16,654 bases of DNA from Flavobacteriaceae bacterium (GCA_002687665.1 NZAX01000010.1:3039-19692), one strand, 5' to 3'; shown: positions 1 through 6,678, counted from the stretch's first letter. Numbers and translations: made by a program. The notes: generated by a model not told the origin, from the sequence alone.

Positions 1-290
1 CCTATATCAGTTAGGTCCAAGAATCGTTCACCACGAATTAAATCTTCGAGGTACTTATGCATTGCTGTACCTCTAATCGCTGCGTCCCGTGTAATTTTTT
101 GAGCTTCGCGCAATCCGACTCTTTCGCGCCAGCGCTCCAAGCTTTTTATTTTATCTTCAGTCTGAGTTTCACTTAGGATAGTTGTAACACTTGGTAATTT
201 TATCTCATCACCACTAATCGTGTAGTGCCTGAGTCCTTCTATGTTAGCTCTGGAACTTGATGGGTATTTGTACTTATCAATTAATTTCAT
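1..290 (-). CDS. PD-(D/E)XK/MGME1-like phage exonuclease, N-terminal part
   Basis: The first 96 codons of a gene that runs off the left edge. Visible motifs are PSVTTILS (residues 33-40), a Trp-Arg stretch (WRERVG, about 54-59) and RGTAMHKYLED (73-83) with His78 and Glu82. This order is typical of the Cas4/RecB-like exonuclease family that includes mitochondrial MGME1 and many phage recombination or DNA-degradation nucleases. The catalytic D...ExK core lies beyond the window, so activity cannot be judged here. The ATG overlaps the TGA of the upstream dioxygenase gene (ATGA), so translation is probably coupled. The expected role is 5' or 3' end processing of phage or host DNA in recombination and replication. 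Family assignment is fairly secure; the exact function is inferred. Confidence 0.8.
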   Translation of the reverse strand, partial: MKLIDKYKYPSSSRANIEGLRHYTISGDEIKLPSVTTILSETQTEDKIKSLERWRERVGLREAQKITRDAAIRGTAMHKYLEDLIRGERFLDLTDI

Positions 291-1348
291 GGCATCTTGT
301 GAAAAATTTTAGACCATTTGGTCCTGTTGTATTCTGCTTTGCGAACCTCATCGACTCGTTTAAACAATTCGTCCCACGTAATCTCTTCGCCCTCTACATT
401 TATCTTCATAGTCATAGGACCTTGTCCTGGATATAATTTATCTAAGTATCCTGAGCAGCGCCACATTCTACGCATGTCACCTTCATCAACGCTTGTTGGT
501 CGGGCGTGCAATGTAATCGCTTGGTCCATATAACAAACCTCACCGTCTTTCCAATTGTGTGTGTAAATATATTCTGGTTTATCCATTAAAGACCAAATGT
601 GTTTTATATATTTTTTTGATTCATCTACAGACATGCCCAAGAAATAACCAAACAAAGATCCTGGAAAATGTATGCCAGGTACACCGCTTGCAGTTTGGCC
701 TTTCAGTGGCGCTGTCAATCCATCTAAAGGACAACCGTTGTAGCGCATGATGGCGTGTTGCTCTTCTATCAACTCACCTGCAAAGTGATCAAAAACGTTT
801 TTTGAAATCATGTCCCATCTATTAACGCACATCAACTCATCAACCTGAGATCTGTCTTCACAATTTAAATTGTCATAACACTCAGCTGTTGATAGAAAAG
901 TTGTCTGACTGCCTTCACTTGCTTCAACACTTGCAAGACCAACAACTCTTTGTGCAGATTCAAAGCTTGGTTGATCACTGTGCCAACCAAGTTTACCGTT
1001 TGTAAATATACCAAGAGCTCTGCCTTTGTGATCTTTTTGAAAAGTTACTGATTGCATGCGGCTTCTGTGTCTAGGGTCAATCAGTTTACCAATGCGTGCT
1101 GTTGTGTTTCTTACAGCGTTCCAATGCAAACCTTTTAATTTACCAAGACCAATACCTGCAATGACTGGTGACATACCTGGACTGCCCCAGGAATCTAAAA
1201 TATCGTAGTGTCGTTCTTCTGTTAACTTTTGTTTGACAAACACAACTTGTTTGTCTGCAATCAATCTACCCAACTCTGGTATGTGCTCATCACTATTTAT
1301 GTCAAAGTCAAATGCTTCAACAGCGTTTTGTAATTGTTGCACCTTCAT
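287..1348 (-). CDS. TauD/TfdA-like Fe(II)/2-oxoglutarate dioxygenase
   Basis: Predicted non-haem iron, 2-oxoglutarate-dependent dioxygenase of the TauD/TfdA superfamily. Counting from the chosen start, the metal-binding facial triad is His123 and Asp125 in GWHSDQPSF plus a distal His281 in ITLHARPTSV, with Arg294/Arg297 in MRRMWR as the likely 2-oxoglutarate carboxylate anchor. At 353 residues it is somewhat longer than TauD itself, with the extra length mostly before and between the motifs. The start at 1348 is preferred: it overlaps the sulfotransferase stop as ATGA and has AAAGG about 10 bases upstream. An ATG three codons earlier (1357) would leave that AGG only one base away. The substrate is unknown; family members hydroxylate sulfonates, amino acids and non-ribosomal peptide intermediates. 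It lies in a cluster of host-like enzymes and probably acts in the cytoplasm as an auxiliary metabolic or modifying enzyme. Confidence 0.82.
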   Translation of the reverse strand: MKVQQLQNAVEAFDFDINSDEHIPELGRLIADKQVVFVKQKLTEERHYDILDSWGSPGMSPVIAGIGLGKLKGLHWNAVRNTTARIGKLIDPRHRSRMQSVTFQKDHKGRALGIFTNGKLGWHSDQPSFESAQRVVGLASVEASEGSQTTFLSTAECYDNLNCEDRSQVDELMCVNRWDMISKNVFDHFAGELIEEQHAIMRYNGCPLDGLTAPLKGQTASGVPGIHFPGSLFGYFLGMSVDESKKYIKHIWSLMDKPEYIYTHNWKDGEVCYMDQAITLHARPTSVDEGDMRRMWRCSGYLDKLYPGQGPMTMKINVEGEEITWDELFKRVDEVRKAEYNRTKWSKIFHKMP

Positions 1349-2139
1349 CTGTGCCATGCCTTTCTGATGGGAACATCAAATCCCTTATCTAAATATTTAC
1401 TCCAGTCCATTATACCAATCATTTCAAGGACTTCAAAGGGTTTTAAATCTTCAAAATCTTCCATAAAAACGGTCTGACAACGCTTGGGTTTCAGCGCTCG
1501 ATATACCTCCCAAGATCTTTCCATGTCTTGTGTCCACCTATCCAACGTGCCTGGCCCCGGTCCAAACTTCCTTAGTCTTTGTATTTTCTTATCGTCATCT
1601 GGTCCAAAGTGATAGTGTCCTGTAGTCATGGACAGATACAAACTTTTTGTTTGCTTGCGAACATCGCGTCTTTCACAACTAATATAGTCTACATCCCACT
1701 CTGGTTTTGGGTTTGTAAGCAACGGATATTTTAAAAGTAAAGTTTGATTATCTAGAATAGAACTTACAACCATACGTCTTGTTTGTTTTGTAAAATCATC
1801 TTTACCCATTGTTGTGTACATAACGTTGTGCAGCGCACCTCTTTTATGTTCTTTGCCTCTTGCTTTCTGTCTACCTGGTGACCAAACAATTAATCTTTCA
1901 TTATAAAAAACACTGTCAATTACTTCAGGTACTAAAAATTCATTAAGACCTACATATTTTTTATTTTCTAAATCATACTTGCGTTCGTAAATAGAATCAA
2001 AAGATCCTATGCTGTCGTCACCTTCTCGTGCGCGATAGTATCTATCTAGTACCAAGTACAAATATGTTGATCCACACCTTCCGTTGTGAATTATAATTTT
2101 ACTCAAACTGTTGGTTCGTCTTTCTTTTTGCTTCTTCAA
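1345..2139 (-). CDS. sulfotransferase-like protein (PAPS-binding P-loop fold)
   Basis: Resembles the sulfotransferase fold. Near the N-terminus IIIHNGRCGSTYL (residues 15-27) matches the 5'-phosphosulfate-binding loop. SCERRDVRKQTKSLYLS (154-170) matches the 3'-phosphate-binding segment, with Arg158 and Ser166 as candidate ligands. The family moves sulfate from PAPS to carbohydrate, lipid, peptide or small-molecule acceptors; the acceptor here is unknown. No ATG precedes the P-loop. The frame can start at TTG 2139 (264 residues, 41-base overlap with the upstream gene) or at TTG 2106 (253 residues, 8-base overlap). Neither has a convincing ribosome-binding site, but the shorter form fits the tight junctions elsewhere. 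The adjacent TauD-like gene raises the possibility that the two act on one sulfur- or surface-related substrate, which is inference. Confidence 0.68.
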   Translation of the reverse strand: MKKQKERRTNSLSKIIIHNGRCGSTYLYLVLDRYYRAREGDDSIGSFDSIYERKYDLENKKYVGLNEFLVPEVIDSVFYNERLIVWSPGRQKARGKEHKRGALHNVMYTTMGKDDFTKQTRRMVVSSILDNQTLLLKYPLLTNPKPEWDVDYISCERRDVRKQTKSLYLSMTTGHYHFGPDDDKKIQRLRKFGPGPGTLDRWTQDMERSWEVYRALKPKRCQTVFMEDFEDLKPFEVLEMIGIMDWSKYLDKGFDVPIRKAWHR

Positions 2140-2386
2140 TAAATTTCTTTATCATTTTTAATTCTAATTTTAATTCTCTGTTTTCTCTTTTCAAACTACA
2201 AATTAAAGGTAATGTTTTCATATGGTACTCCCACACCGACCAGTTCCAATAATCTGTTTGTTGTTCTAATTGCCTTTCTAAGTTTGCAATATACTGTTCA
2301 TCCGTTTCTACGATATCTTGATTTGATACGTATTTATATTTATGTCCTGTGAATTGTAGAGGACCTGTTACTTTTTTTTGCTGCAT
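2099..2386 (-). CDS. hypothetical protein with C-terminal coiled coil
   Basis: A 95-residue ORF not recognised as any family. The middle is rich in Trp and Tyr (YWNWSVWEYH, about 46-55), followed by a charged, heptad-like helix (about 65-90: SLKRENRELKLELKMIKKF) that is likely to form a coiled coil. The ATG at 2386 has no clear ribosome-binding site. The ORF overlaps the end of the Coq4-like gene by 47 bases, an unusually long overlap for this region, and overlaps the sulfotransferase ORF at its other end. Continuous coding direction and lack of any gap support it as a gene, but the overlaps leave real doubt. Its position suggests co-expression with the enzyme cluster; no function can be assigned. 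Confidence 0.55.
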   Translation of the reverse strand: MQQKKVTGPLQFTGHKYKYVSNQDIVETDEQYIANLERQLEQQTDYWNWSVWEYHMKTLPLICSLKRENRELKLELKMIKKFIEEAKRKTNQQFE

Positions 2387-3146
2387 ATAATTTATATTGT
2401 CTTAGCATTACTCGCCACATCGGAGCGATCTTATGCCAATACTTTGGTTTAATATCTAACTTTAATTCTTTTTTAACTTGTTGTAAATCAACGTTTAAAT
2501 ACTTGTCCCAATCAACCGTCATAAACCACGGTCCTCGCTTCCCCAGGCGCCATCCTTCAACCACTGTTCTACAAAATACGAAAAAAGGATTGTATGCTAT
2601 CAGCATCCAGAGCTTAGTATTGGGTGGATATTTTTCTTTTTGAAATGTATTGCGTATAGCCATAAAGAAAGAGGCATATAGAATAGTGGCAAATGATTCG
2701 CGCCATTCTCTTGCTAGTCCAAAAGACAATACCCCAACTTCACCAAAAGGTGTTGTATCGTAGCCCATAAAAAAATGTATTAGGTCGTGCTCCATTACAG
2801 TGGATTTAAAAAACTTACTAATGTTATTTGCTTTACCTGTACGCGCTTCATAACCAAACTTAAAAAGATCAACCATGTTGTTGTCCTGCATCCATGACTG
2901 AAACTCAGCGCCAAACGTACCTGGCTCAAAGTTACCTGTCTTTATTTTATCTAACACGTGAGTATCACTTGCAAATAATTTTTGTGCTGCTTCTGTTTTA
3001 CAGAAGATAGAATAAATAGTTTTAGTTTCTTTCTTATCTAGCTCGTTAACAAACTTAAATATTATATCTAACGGCGGAGCATTATCAGTTTGAAAGTGGG
3101 TTGCATACTCCCAAGCAAACTTGATTTGTTTCCATCGATGTTTCAT
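2340..3146 (-). CDS. coq4-like: Coq4-family ubiquinone biosynthesis protein
   Basis: A 268-residue protein with the hallmark Coq4 metal motif HDxxH-x11-E: His120, Asp121, His124 and Glu136 in EHDLIHFFMGY...FGEVGVLSF. The upstream segment FEPGTFGAEFQSWMQDNN (about 73-90) corresponds to the conserved PxGTxGxxYxxFlxxN region of the family. Coq4 is a peripheral membrane component of the coenzyme Q biosynthetic complex. It is needed for late ring modification, and recent work implicates it in oxidative decarboxylation of the ring C1. Homologues occur in mitochondria and in some Alphaproteobacteria. The protein has extra C-terminal sequence with aromatic-hydrophobic stretches (about 179-193) that could support membrane association. 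It starts directly after the previous stop (TAA then ATG) with no clear ribosome-binding site, so translational coupling is likely. All four metal-motif residues are intact. A role in host quinone metabolism is inferred. Confidence 0.85.
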   Translation of the reverse strand: MKHRWKQIKFAWEYATHFQTDNAPPLDIIFKFVNELDKKETKTIYSIFCKTEAAQKLFASDTHVLDKIKTGNFEPGTFGAEFQSWMQDNNMVDLFKFGYEARTGKANNISKFFKSTVMEHDLIHFFMGYDTTPFGEVGVLSFGLAREWRESFATILYASFFMAIRNTFQKEKYPPNTKLWMLIAYNPFFVFCRTVVEGWRLGKRGPWFMTVDWDKYLNVDLQQVKKELKLDIKPKYWHKIAPMWRVMLRQYKLYAAKKSNRSSTIHRT

Positions 3147-3833
3147 TTACTTATATATTTTTACCAACCTACATAGTTTAGTAGAAACGTTTTCTATATT
3201 TATTGAATCAGAAGTTATTTTTTTAGTTGCGTTTTTTGACACTGCTGTTCCATTAACATTACATGCTTGTCCAAAAAATATAAAACAATCTGTCCCTTCT
3301 TTTGTTGCAGTGATTGTCGTGCCTGGAGCTACATCTGCTTTTTCAAAAGACCAACCTCCTTCATGCTGCATTGGGCAAAGTATTCTTGTATTTGTTTCTA
3401 AAATTTCTAAAGTTGTTTGATAACAATCGGGTTCATACATCAAAGGAGATTGTTTCCAATCGCATGGTGTATCTCCTAAAGTAGTTGTACCTTCACACCA
3501 ACCAGGACCATCTGAGTATGTAGAGTTATGATACTCTAAGTGTTCATCTAATACTGCTCTGTAATCATCTTTATTTGCGTCAGAAAAATTATCCCCTTCT
3601 TTCCAGTCGTGTCTCAATCTTATTGAGCCTTCAATCAAAAAGTAATTATTATCAGCTCTTAATAAAGAGGGGTAAGTTGGGTGAGGTGAAAATAAAAAAT
3701 TACCTGCTCCATCTTTTGTTCTTTCCTCTCTAGATTCTCTTACTATCATCTGACCAACTTTTGTGGCCCTAGATACAGAGATTTGTATCTTGTTTTCAAA
3801 GTTCTCAACTGTGAAATCCATGTTAAAAATCAT
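3147..3833 (-). CDS. hypothetical protein, Cys-rich, possible beta-rich C-terminal domain
   Basis: A 228-residue protein that I do not recognise. It lacks a signal peptide or membrane segment. The central and C-terminal parts carry several cysteines (in GWCEGTT, TPCDW, PDCYQ, RILCP, TDCFIFFGQAC and TKLCR). The C-terminal third alternates short hydrophobic strands with Gly/Thr turns (APGTTITATKEGTDCFIFFG), suggesting a beta-sandwich or cupin-like fold, but no metal-ligand pattern is evident. The start at 3833 overlaps the preceding stop as ATGA and has AAGGA about 12 bases upstream; an ATG four codons later is possible. It follows a tail-fibre-like gene and one other unknown, so a virion-associated or receptor-related role is possible. 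It directly precedes Coq4, so a role in the enzyme cluster is equally possible. Confidence 0.7.
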   Translation of the reverse strand: MIFNMDFTVENFENKIQISVSRATKVGQMIVRESREERTKDGAGNFLFSPHPTYPSLLRADNNYFLIEGSIRLRHDWKEGDNFSDANKDDYRAVLDEHLEYHNSTYSDGPGWCEGTTTLGDTPCDWKQSPLMYEPDCYQTTLEILETNTRILCPMQHEGGWSFEKADVAPGTTITATKEGTDCFIFFGQACNVNGTAVSKNATKKITSDSINIENVSTKLCRLVKIYK

Positions 3834-4204
3834 AGTGTTTCAGCGTCCTTTGCTTCCACATCTTGCATGCCGTTCGGTTTCAACCATTTTTCTATTTTTT
3901 GTGGATCATCAACTTTTCCTCTTAATACTATAGTTAGTGTTTCTTCATCTACTTTGTATTTTACAGGATCAACATTTAAAATAGTTGCCCATTCTAATAG
4001 ACAGTTGTATTCAAAACCTTTTATGTGTTCATCTGTAAGTATGTTTTTTCGTAAGGCATAAGTTCTAACAGGTAGGTCTGGATTATCTGGAGTCACGACC
4101 ATTGTCATCAGAGTGCTGGTTTTATCTTCACCTGTATCGTCATCTACATAACGCACCACTTCACCAGTGTCTTCGATTTCTTTTTGCCAAGTAATATTAT
4201 ACAT
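3830..4204 (-). CDS. hypothetical protein
   Basis: A 124-residue acidic protein with no recognised domain. The N-terminus is highly acidic (DDDTGEDKT, about 21-29), followed by a probable beta-rich stretch (TLMTMVVTPDNPDLPVRTYAL) and a helical segment with a single cysteine (FEYNCLLEWATIL). No transmembrane segment or signal peptide is visible. Its ATG overlaps the stop of the tail-fibre-like gene as TAATG. Only a distant AAGGG (about 13 bases upstream) could serve as a ribosome-binding site, so translation may depend on coupling. The position just after a tail-fibre-like gene makes a virion accessory or chaperone role conceivable; nothing in the sequence proves it. Confidence 0.68.
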   Translation of the reverse strand: MYNITWQKEIEDTGEVVRYVDDDTGEDKTSTLMTMVVTPDNPDLPVRTYALRKNILTDEHIKGFEYNCLLEWATILNVDPVKYKVDEETLTIVLRGKVDDPQKIEKWLKPNGMQDVEAKDAETL

Positions 4205-4848
4205 TATATGTGACTACCCTTATCCATTTGCATAACATACGACGTACCGGAAACCATGGGTGTAGATGCATTATGACTCGGACCAGCCGGCATTCCAGTA
4301 AGAGCACTAAAGTAACGACCATTTGCAGCTGCACTAGGAGTATTGCCCCATTGTCTGTCAAACAAATAACTCGAGGTTGAAGTATTAACTTGAAATATTT
4401 GATTGTAGTAAGTAGCAGGGTTTACTGATGATCCTGAGCTTGCGTTATCTGCTCTAAAATCACACCTTGTTCCTACTATTAACCAACACTTTAAGTTTGT
4501 ACTAATTTCACTACCACTAGCACCCATTACCATCCCCGCACTAGTAAAAGATCCGATGTTTCCAGTGCTATGTATATTTACACTATCTACTCCAACATAT
4601 GTTTGAGGGGCCTTACCACCAGTAGAAGCTGTTCCAGCAGTAAATTGAGCATATGCTCCTTTACTTCTACCCCCATAAAAATTTGACATAGATATCTGCC
4701 CTGACGTGGGTATATTATTATTTTTAGTAACAGCAATAACAAAACTGCCGCCTCTATAAAACTGACTCATAGATACATTACTAGAAGGCGATCCAAATTC
4801 AGCCCTAACGTCATTCAAAGAAATGCTGCCGCTGCTGGGTAACGTCAT
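4204..4848 (-). CDS. tail-fibre-like virion protein with short N-terminal repeats
   Basis: A 214-residue protein rich in Ser, Gly, Ala, Asn and Thr, with the composition of a phage fibre or appendage protein. The N-terminus carries related units: LPSSGSISLNDVRAEFG (3-19), SNVSMSQFYRGG (23-34) and IPTSGQISMSNFYGG (46-60). The SxSLxDVxxEFG / ISMSxFYGG pattern is familiar from structural proteins of marine phages, where it often marks an attachment or repeat segment followed by a variable tip. The rest (61-214) is beta-rich and unrecognised and may be the exposed tip. The ribosome-binding site is strong: TAGGAG lies six bases before the ATG, and its TAG is also the stop codon of the upstream gene. 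A structural gene here, downstream of enzymes and far from any visible head or tail genes, is notable. Confidence 0.7.
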   Translation of the reverse strand: MTLPSSGSISLNDVRAEFGSPSSNVSMSQFYRGGSFVIAVTKNNNIPTSGQISMSNFYGGRSKGAYAQFTAGTASTGGKAPQTYVGVDSVNIHSTGNIGSFTSAGMVMGASGSEISTNLKCWLIVGTRCDFRADNASSGSSVNPATYYNQIFQVNTSTSSYLFDRQWGNTPSAAANGRYFSALTGMPAGPSHNASTPMVSGTSYVMQMDKGSHI

Positions 4849-4857
4849 GTATAGCTC

Positions 4858-5094
4858 CTATATTAAATGTGGTTTTTTAAAATATATTATTCCATTCTCA
4901 TAGTCAAATTCACATGGATTGCCTATTAGTTCTTCCGGCGTCATAAGGCCCATCCTGGCCCAGTTGGTGTGTCCAAACTTAGCTTTACACAATTTATCTA
5001 TTGTATGTGCCGGTAGATCAGGAAACTTATCTTCAGCCTCGTACGGCGCGCCCGTGTCCTCTGGTATCCAGTCTATTTCAAATTCTTCTGTCAT
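4858..5094 (-). CDS. hypothetical acidic protein, possibly reached by -1 frameshift
   Basis: A 78-residue acidic protein with no recognised family. It has an acidic N-terminus (EEFEIDWIPEDTG), a helical centre containing a single Cys and Trp (DKLCKAKFGHTNWARMG, about 33-49) and a short C-terminal strand (GIIYFKKPHLI). The ATG overlaps the stop of the upstream 31-residue ORF as ATGA. No AGGAG-like site precedes it, only an A-rich tract. The upstream ORF ends in dnaX-type slippery heptamers in the right phase for a -1 shift into this frame, so it may be made as a separate protein by coupling, as a fusion, or both. Its stop TAG forms the first bases of the ribosome-binding site of the following tail-fibre-like gene. 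The function is unknown. Confidence 0.7.
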   Translation of the reverse strand: MTEEFEIDWIPEDTGAPYEAEDKFPDLPAHTIDKLCKAKFGHTNWARMGLMTPEELIGNPCEFDYENGIIYFKKPHLI

Positions 5095-5186
5095 TTCTTT
5101 TTTTTCTTTTTCTTCTTTTTTCGAAAAATACTATCGTAGTTATCCTTAAACTTTTTTGAAGGTATGTGCTTGCCGTCTTGTGCCAT
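5091..5186 (-). CDS. 31-residue basic microprotein with poly-lysine tail
   Basis: A short ORF supported mainly by its junctions. Its ATG overlaps the stop of the upstream TSCPD-like gene as TAATG, and its TGA overlaps the ATG of the next gene as ATGA, so it fills the 91-base gap exactly. The protein begins MAQDGKHIPSKKFKDNYDSI and ends with nine consecutive lysines. It contains no membrane segment or known motif; the tail suggests nucleic-acid or membrane-surface binding, which is inference. The lysine codons form an AAA/AAG tract with A AAA AAG heptamers in the slippery phase at 5115-5121 and 5097-5103. A -1 shift at the first would give a fusion of about 109 residues. The ORF could be a stand-alone microprotein, the N-terminal part of a frameshifted gene, or a gene split by a homopolymer sequencing error. 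Confidence 0.62.
   Translation of the reverse strand: MAQDGKHIPSKKFKDNYDSIFRKKKKKKKKK
5097..5121 (-). promoter_or_regulatory. candidate -1 ribosomal frameshift tract (two A AAA AAG heptamers)
   Basis: In the frame of the 31-residue ORF the codons CGA AAA AAG and AAA AAA AAG place A AAA AAG heptamers (5115-5121 and 5097-5103) exactly as X XXY YYZ. This is the heptamer used by bacterial dnaX. The -1 frame after the site has no stop and runs straight into the 78-residue ORF. No clear Shine-Dalgarno stimulator about 10 bases upstream and no strong stem-loop just downstream was found, so efficient shifting is unproven. Confidence 0.4.
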
Positions 5187-5578
5187 TATTCCCTCATCGC
5201 GTATGGGTCTGTAGACAACTCACGTTGTTTCTTGTCTGGTTGTTTACCCATAATAATATCTTCCATATTCTTGTGCAGGTAGTTTGCCATCTGACCAATC
5301 ACATTGTCTTGAGATAATGTGTCTACCAAATCTTTTAAAGACTCTCCGTGTTGTAAACATCTAGATATCAGCTTGCCTGATGCTCTGAGTTCTCTGTCTA
5401 AATATGAATCTGTTGGTTTTAATTTTATCCAGAAAGCCATAGGTGTAAGTCCAGTCTCACTTGCGGTATAATCTAATATACCTACAACTCGCCTACCATC
5501 AATTGGTAAAGCGAAAGTAGCACTCATCATCCTGTTAGGGATTTCTTTTCTCACCTTGTTCTCCTTAATTAAAGTCAT
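5186..5578 (-). CDS. TSCPD-like small phage protein (tentative)
   Basis: A 130-residue protein. IPNRMMSATFALPIDGRRVVG (about 14-34) and SGKLISRCLQHGESLKDLVDTL (about 67-88), followed by VIGQMANYL, resemble small phage and prophage proteins related to the TSCPD domain at the C-terminus of adenosylcobalamin-dependent ribonucleotide reductases. The conserved feel lies in the IPNR start and the ISxxLQHGxxLxxLVDxL helix. No catalytic residues of a reductase are present, so it is not itself an RNR. It could be a regulatory or nucleotide-binding module, but that is unproven. The start is well supported: GAGGAG lies seven bases before the ATG. It overlaps the end of the upstream membrane-protein gene by 14 bases. 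The family call comes from pattern resemblance only. Confidence 0.5.
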   Translation of the reverse strand: MTLIKENKVRKEIPNRMMSATFALPIDGRRVVGILDYTASETGLTPMAFWIKLKPTDSYLDRELRASGKLISRCLQHGESLKDLVDTLSQDNVIGQMANYLHKNMEDIIMGKQPDKKQRELSTDPYAMRE

Positions 5579-5780
5579 TTCGATGCTCCTCGATAAATTG
5601 GTATAGATAACTATTCGTCTCCTTCACCTGTTGTATCTCTAGCCACATCGTTTCGATAACGGTGTATATATTATATATAGTCACTAAATTTACAATCATT
5701 AATCCCATTGAAATAAATAAAATTGTCCAAGTCAGTACATTACTTGTGGACCAACTTACTTTTACGTTAAAATCTTTCAT
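5565..5780 (-). CDS. small single-pass membrane protein
   Basis: A 71-residue protein with one clear hydrophobic segment, about residues 15-39 (VLTWTILFISMGLMIVNLVT and following), preceded by a short polar N-terminus. A polar, partly helical C-terminus (EIQQVKETNSYLYQFIEEHRNDF) follows. No signal-peptidase site or lipobox is evident, so the helix is probably a membrane anchor. AAAGGAG lies seven bases before the ATG, a strong ribosome-binding site partly within the three-base gap from the upstream stop. Size and layout would suit a holin, spanin-like or superinfection-exclusion protein. No endolysin is visible nearby, so a lysis role is only a possibility. Confidence 0.72.
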   Translation of the reverse strand: MKDFNVKVSWSTSNVLTWTILFISMGLMIVNLVTIYNIYTVIETMWLEIQQVKETNSYLYQFIEEHRNDFN

Positions 5781-5782
5781 AT

Positions 5783-6466
5783 TTATGCTCCTTTAGGCCA
5801 TTTTAATTGTTCAGCAGGTATTCCTATCCAGGGGTTATTCCAGTGATGCCATTCATCATACGGTTTTGGAATATAGTCCCAAGAAGAAAACATTAAACTT
5901 ACTCTAAAGTCTCTTCTTAGCGGATCTATATTTTTAAATTCATTTGTTGCATGATAAATTGGTTTGTTGAAAAATACCAAATGATTTTCTTTTGGTTTTA
6001 CAATAATCATTCTGCTTCCATCCAAAGGCTGATAGTTAGTATCATTAATAGGTCTTCCTTCTACATATGTATTGTTTGGTAGTATTAATAACTCACCACC
6101 TTTCATTTTAGGATCAATACTAATATATAAAATATGTGTGTTTAATGGAAACTGTCTGGCAAATGGAGGTTCTTCAGTACTATCGTTTTCACTTATATAT
6201 TTTTTCATAAATAATTCGTTAGCATCTACGTGCCATAAAGTTGGTTCTTGCCCTCTAGGGTTTCTAATCCAGTACTCTACATGATTATCTTGTCCAATTA
6301 GTTTAACAATGGCTTTTTCAATTTTGTTTCTAGGAGGAACATCTTTAGGTTTAAAATTATAGGTTGGCCAATAATCTGCGTCATCACCAATATACTCTTG
6401 CAGTTCCTCAAAGTCTCTTTGACTTAAAACACTTTTTGCATATTTAATGTGTTCAAGACTTTCCAT
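5783..6466 (-). CDS. prolyl-4-hydroxylase-like 2OG-Fe(II) oxygenase
   Basis: A 227-residue protein with the 2OG-Fe(II) oxygenase signature of the P4H/PhyH type. From this start, His79 and Asp81 lie in LWHVDANE, the distal His172 in IYHATNEF, and Arg188 in FRVSLMF is the likely 2-oxoglutarate anchor. GGELLILPN between them is the usual strand before the distal His. Such genes are frequent in marine phages and are thought to hydroxylate proteins, amino acids or DNA bases; the substrate here is unknown. The ATG at 6466 is preferred: it overlaps the upstream stop as TAATG and has GGAG ten bases upstream. A GTG at 6493 would add nine residues but has no better site. It is unrelated in motif layout to the TauD-like enzyme at 0.3-1.3 kb, so the phage carries two different oxygenase families. 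Confidence 0.83.
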   Translation of the reverse strand: MESLEHIKYAKSVLSQRDFEELQEYIGDDADYWPTYNFKPKDVPPRNKIEKAIVKLIGQDNHVEYWIRNPRGQEPTLWHVDANELFMKKYISENDSTEEPPFARQFPLNTHILYISIDPKMKGGELLILPNNTYVEGRPINDTNYQPLDGSRMIIVKPKENHLVFFNKPIYHATNEFKNIDPLRRDFRVSLMFSSWDYIPKPYDEWHHWNNPWIGIPAEQLKWPKGA

Positions 6467-6678
6467 TATATAGTTTCTCCACTTTTCATCCACCTGGGTT
6501 CTATACCACCTTCAACATTAATACGACATTGCTTGGCTGGCAACCATACTTCACCTTGACTATCACACTGTGGGCAGTTTACCTGGTGTGCACAGCCTGC
6601 TGGCATACGAATATAGCCATTCCCAAAACACCTGGGACAGATGGCCTTAACCTCGTGATCGCCCGTTAGATCTACCAT
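6466..6678 (-). CDS. small zinc-finger protein, DnaJ-type CxxC pairs
   Basis: A 70-residue protein with two CxxC knuckles: CPRCFGNGYI (Cys14, Cys17) and CPQCDSQGEV (Cys35, Cys38). The CxxCxGxG form of the first resembles the zinc-binding repeats of DnaJ, and the pair probably binds one zinc ion; Cys29 and Cys51 are extra. Proteins of this type occur widely in phages as small unannotated genes and may bind nucleic acid or protein. It overlaps the end of the RHH-like gene by 32 bases, and its stop is part of a TAATG junction with the oxygenase gene. The start ATG is preceded only by purine-rich sequence, so translation may be coupled. The function is not known. Confidence 0.7.
   Translation of the reverse strand: MVDLTGDHEVKAICPRCFGNGYIRMPAGCAHQVNCPQCDSQGEVWLPAKQCRINVEGGIEPRWMKSGETI

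Noticed and set aside
3121..3420. 99-codon plus-strand ORF with a hydrophobic N-terminus resembling a signal peptide
   Set aside because: It is antisense to the Coq4 start and the 228-residue gene, with no promoter or ribosome-binding site.
5565..5780. Holin call for the 71-residue membrane protein
   Set aside because: One membrane helix is compatible with a holin, but no endolysin or spanin lies nearby and many phage membrane proteins look like this.
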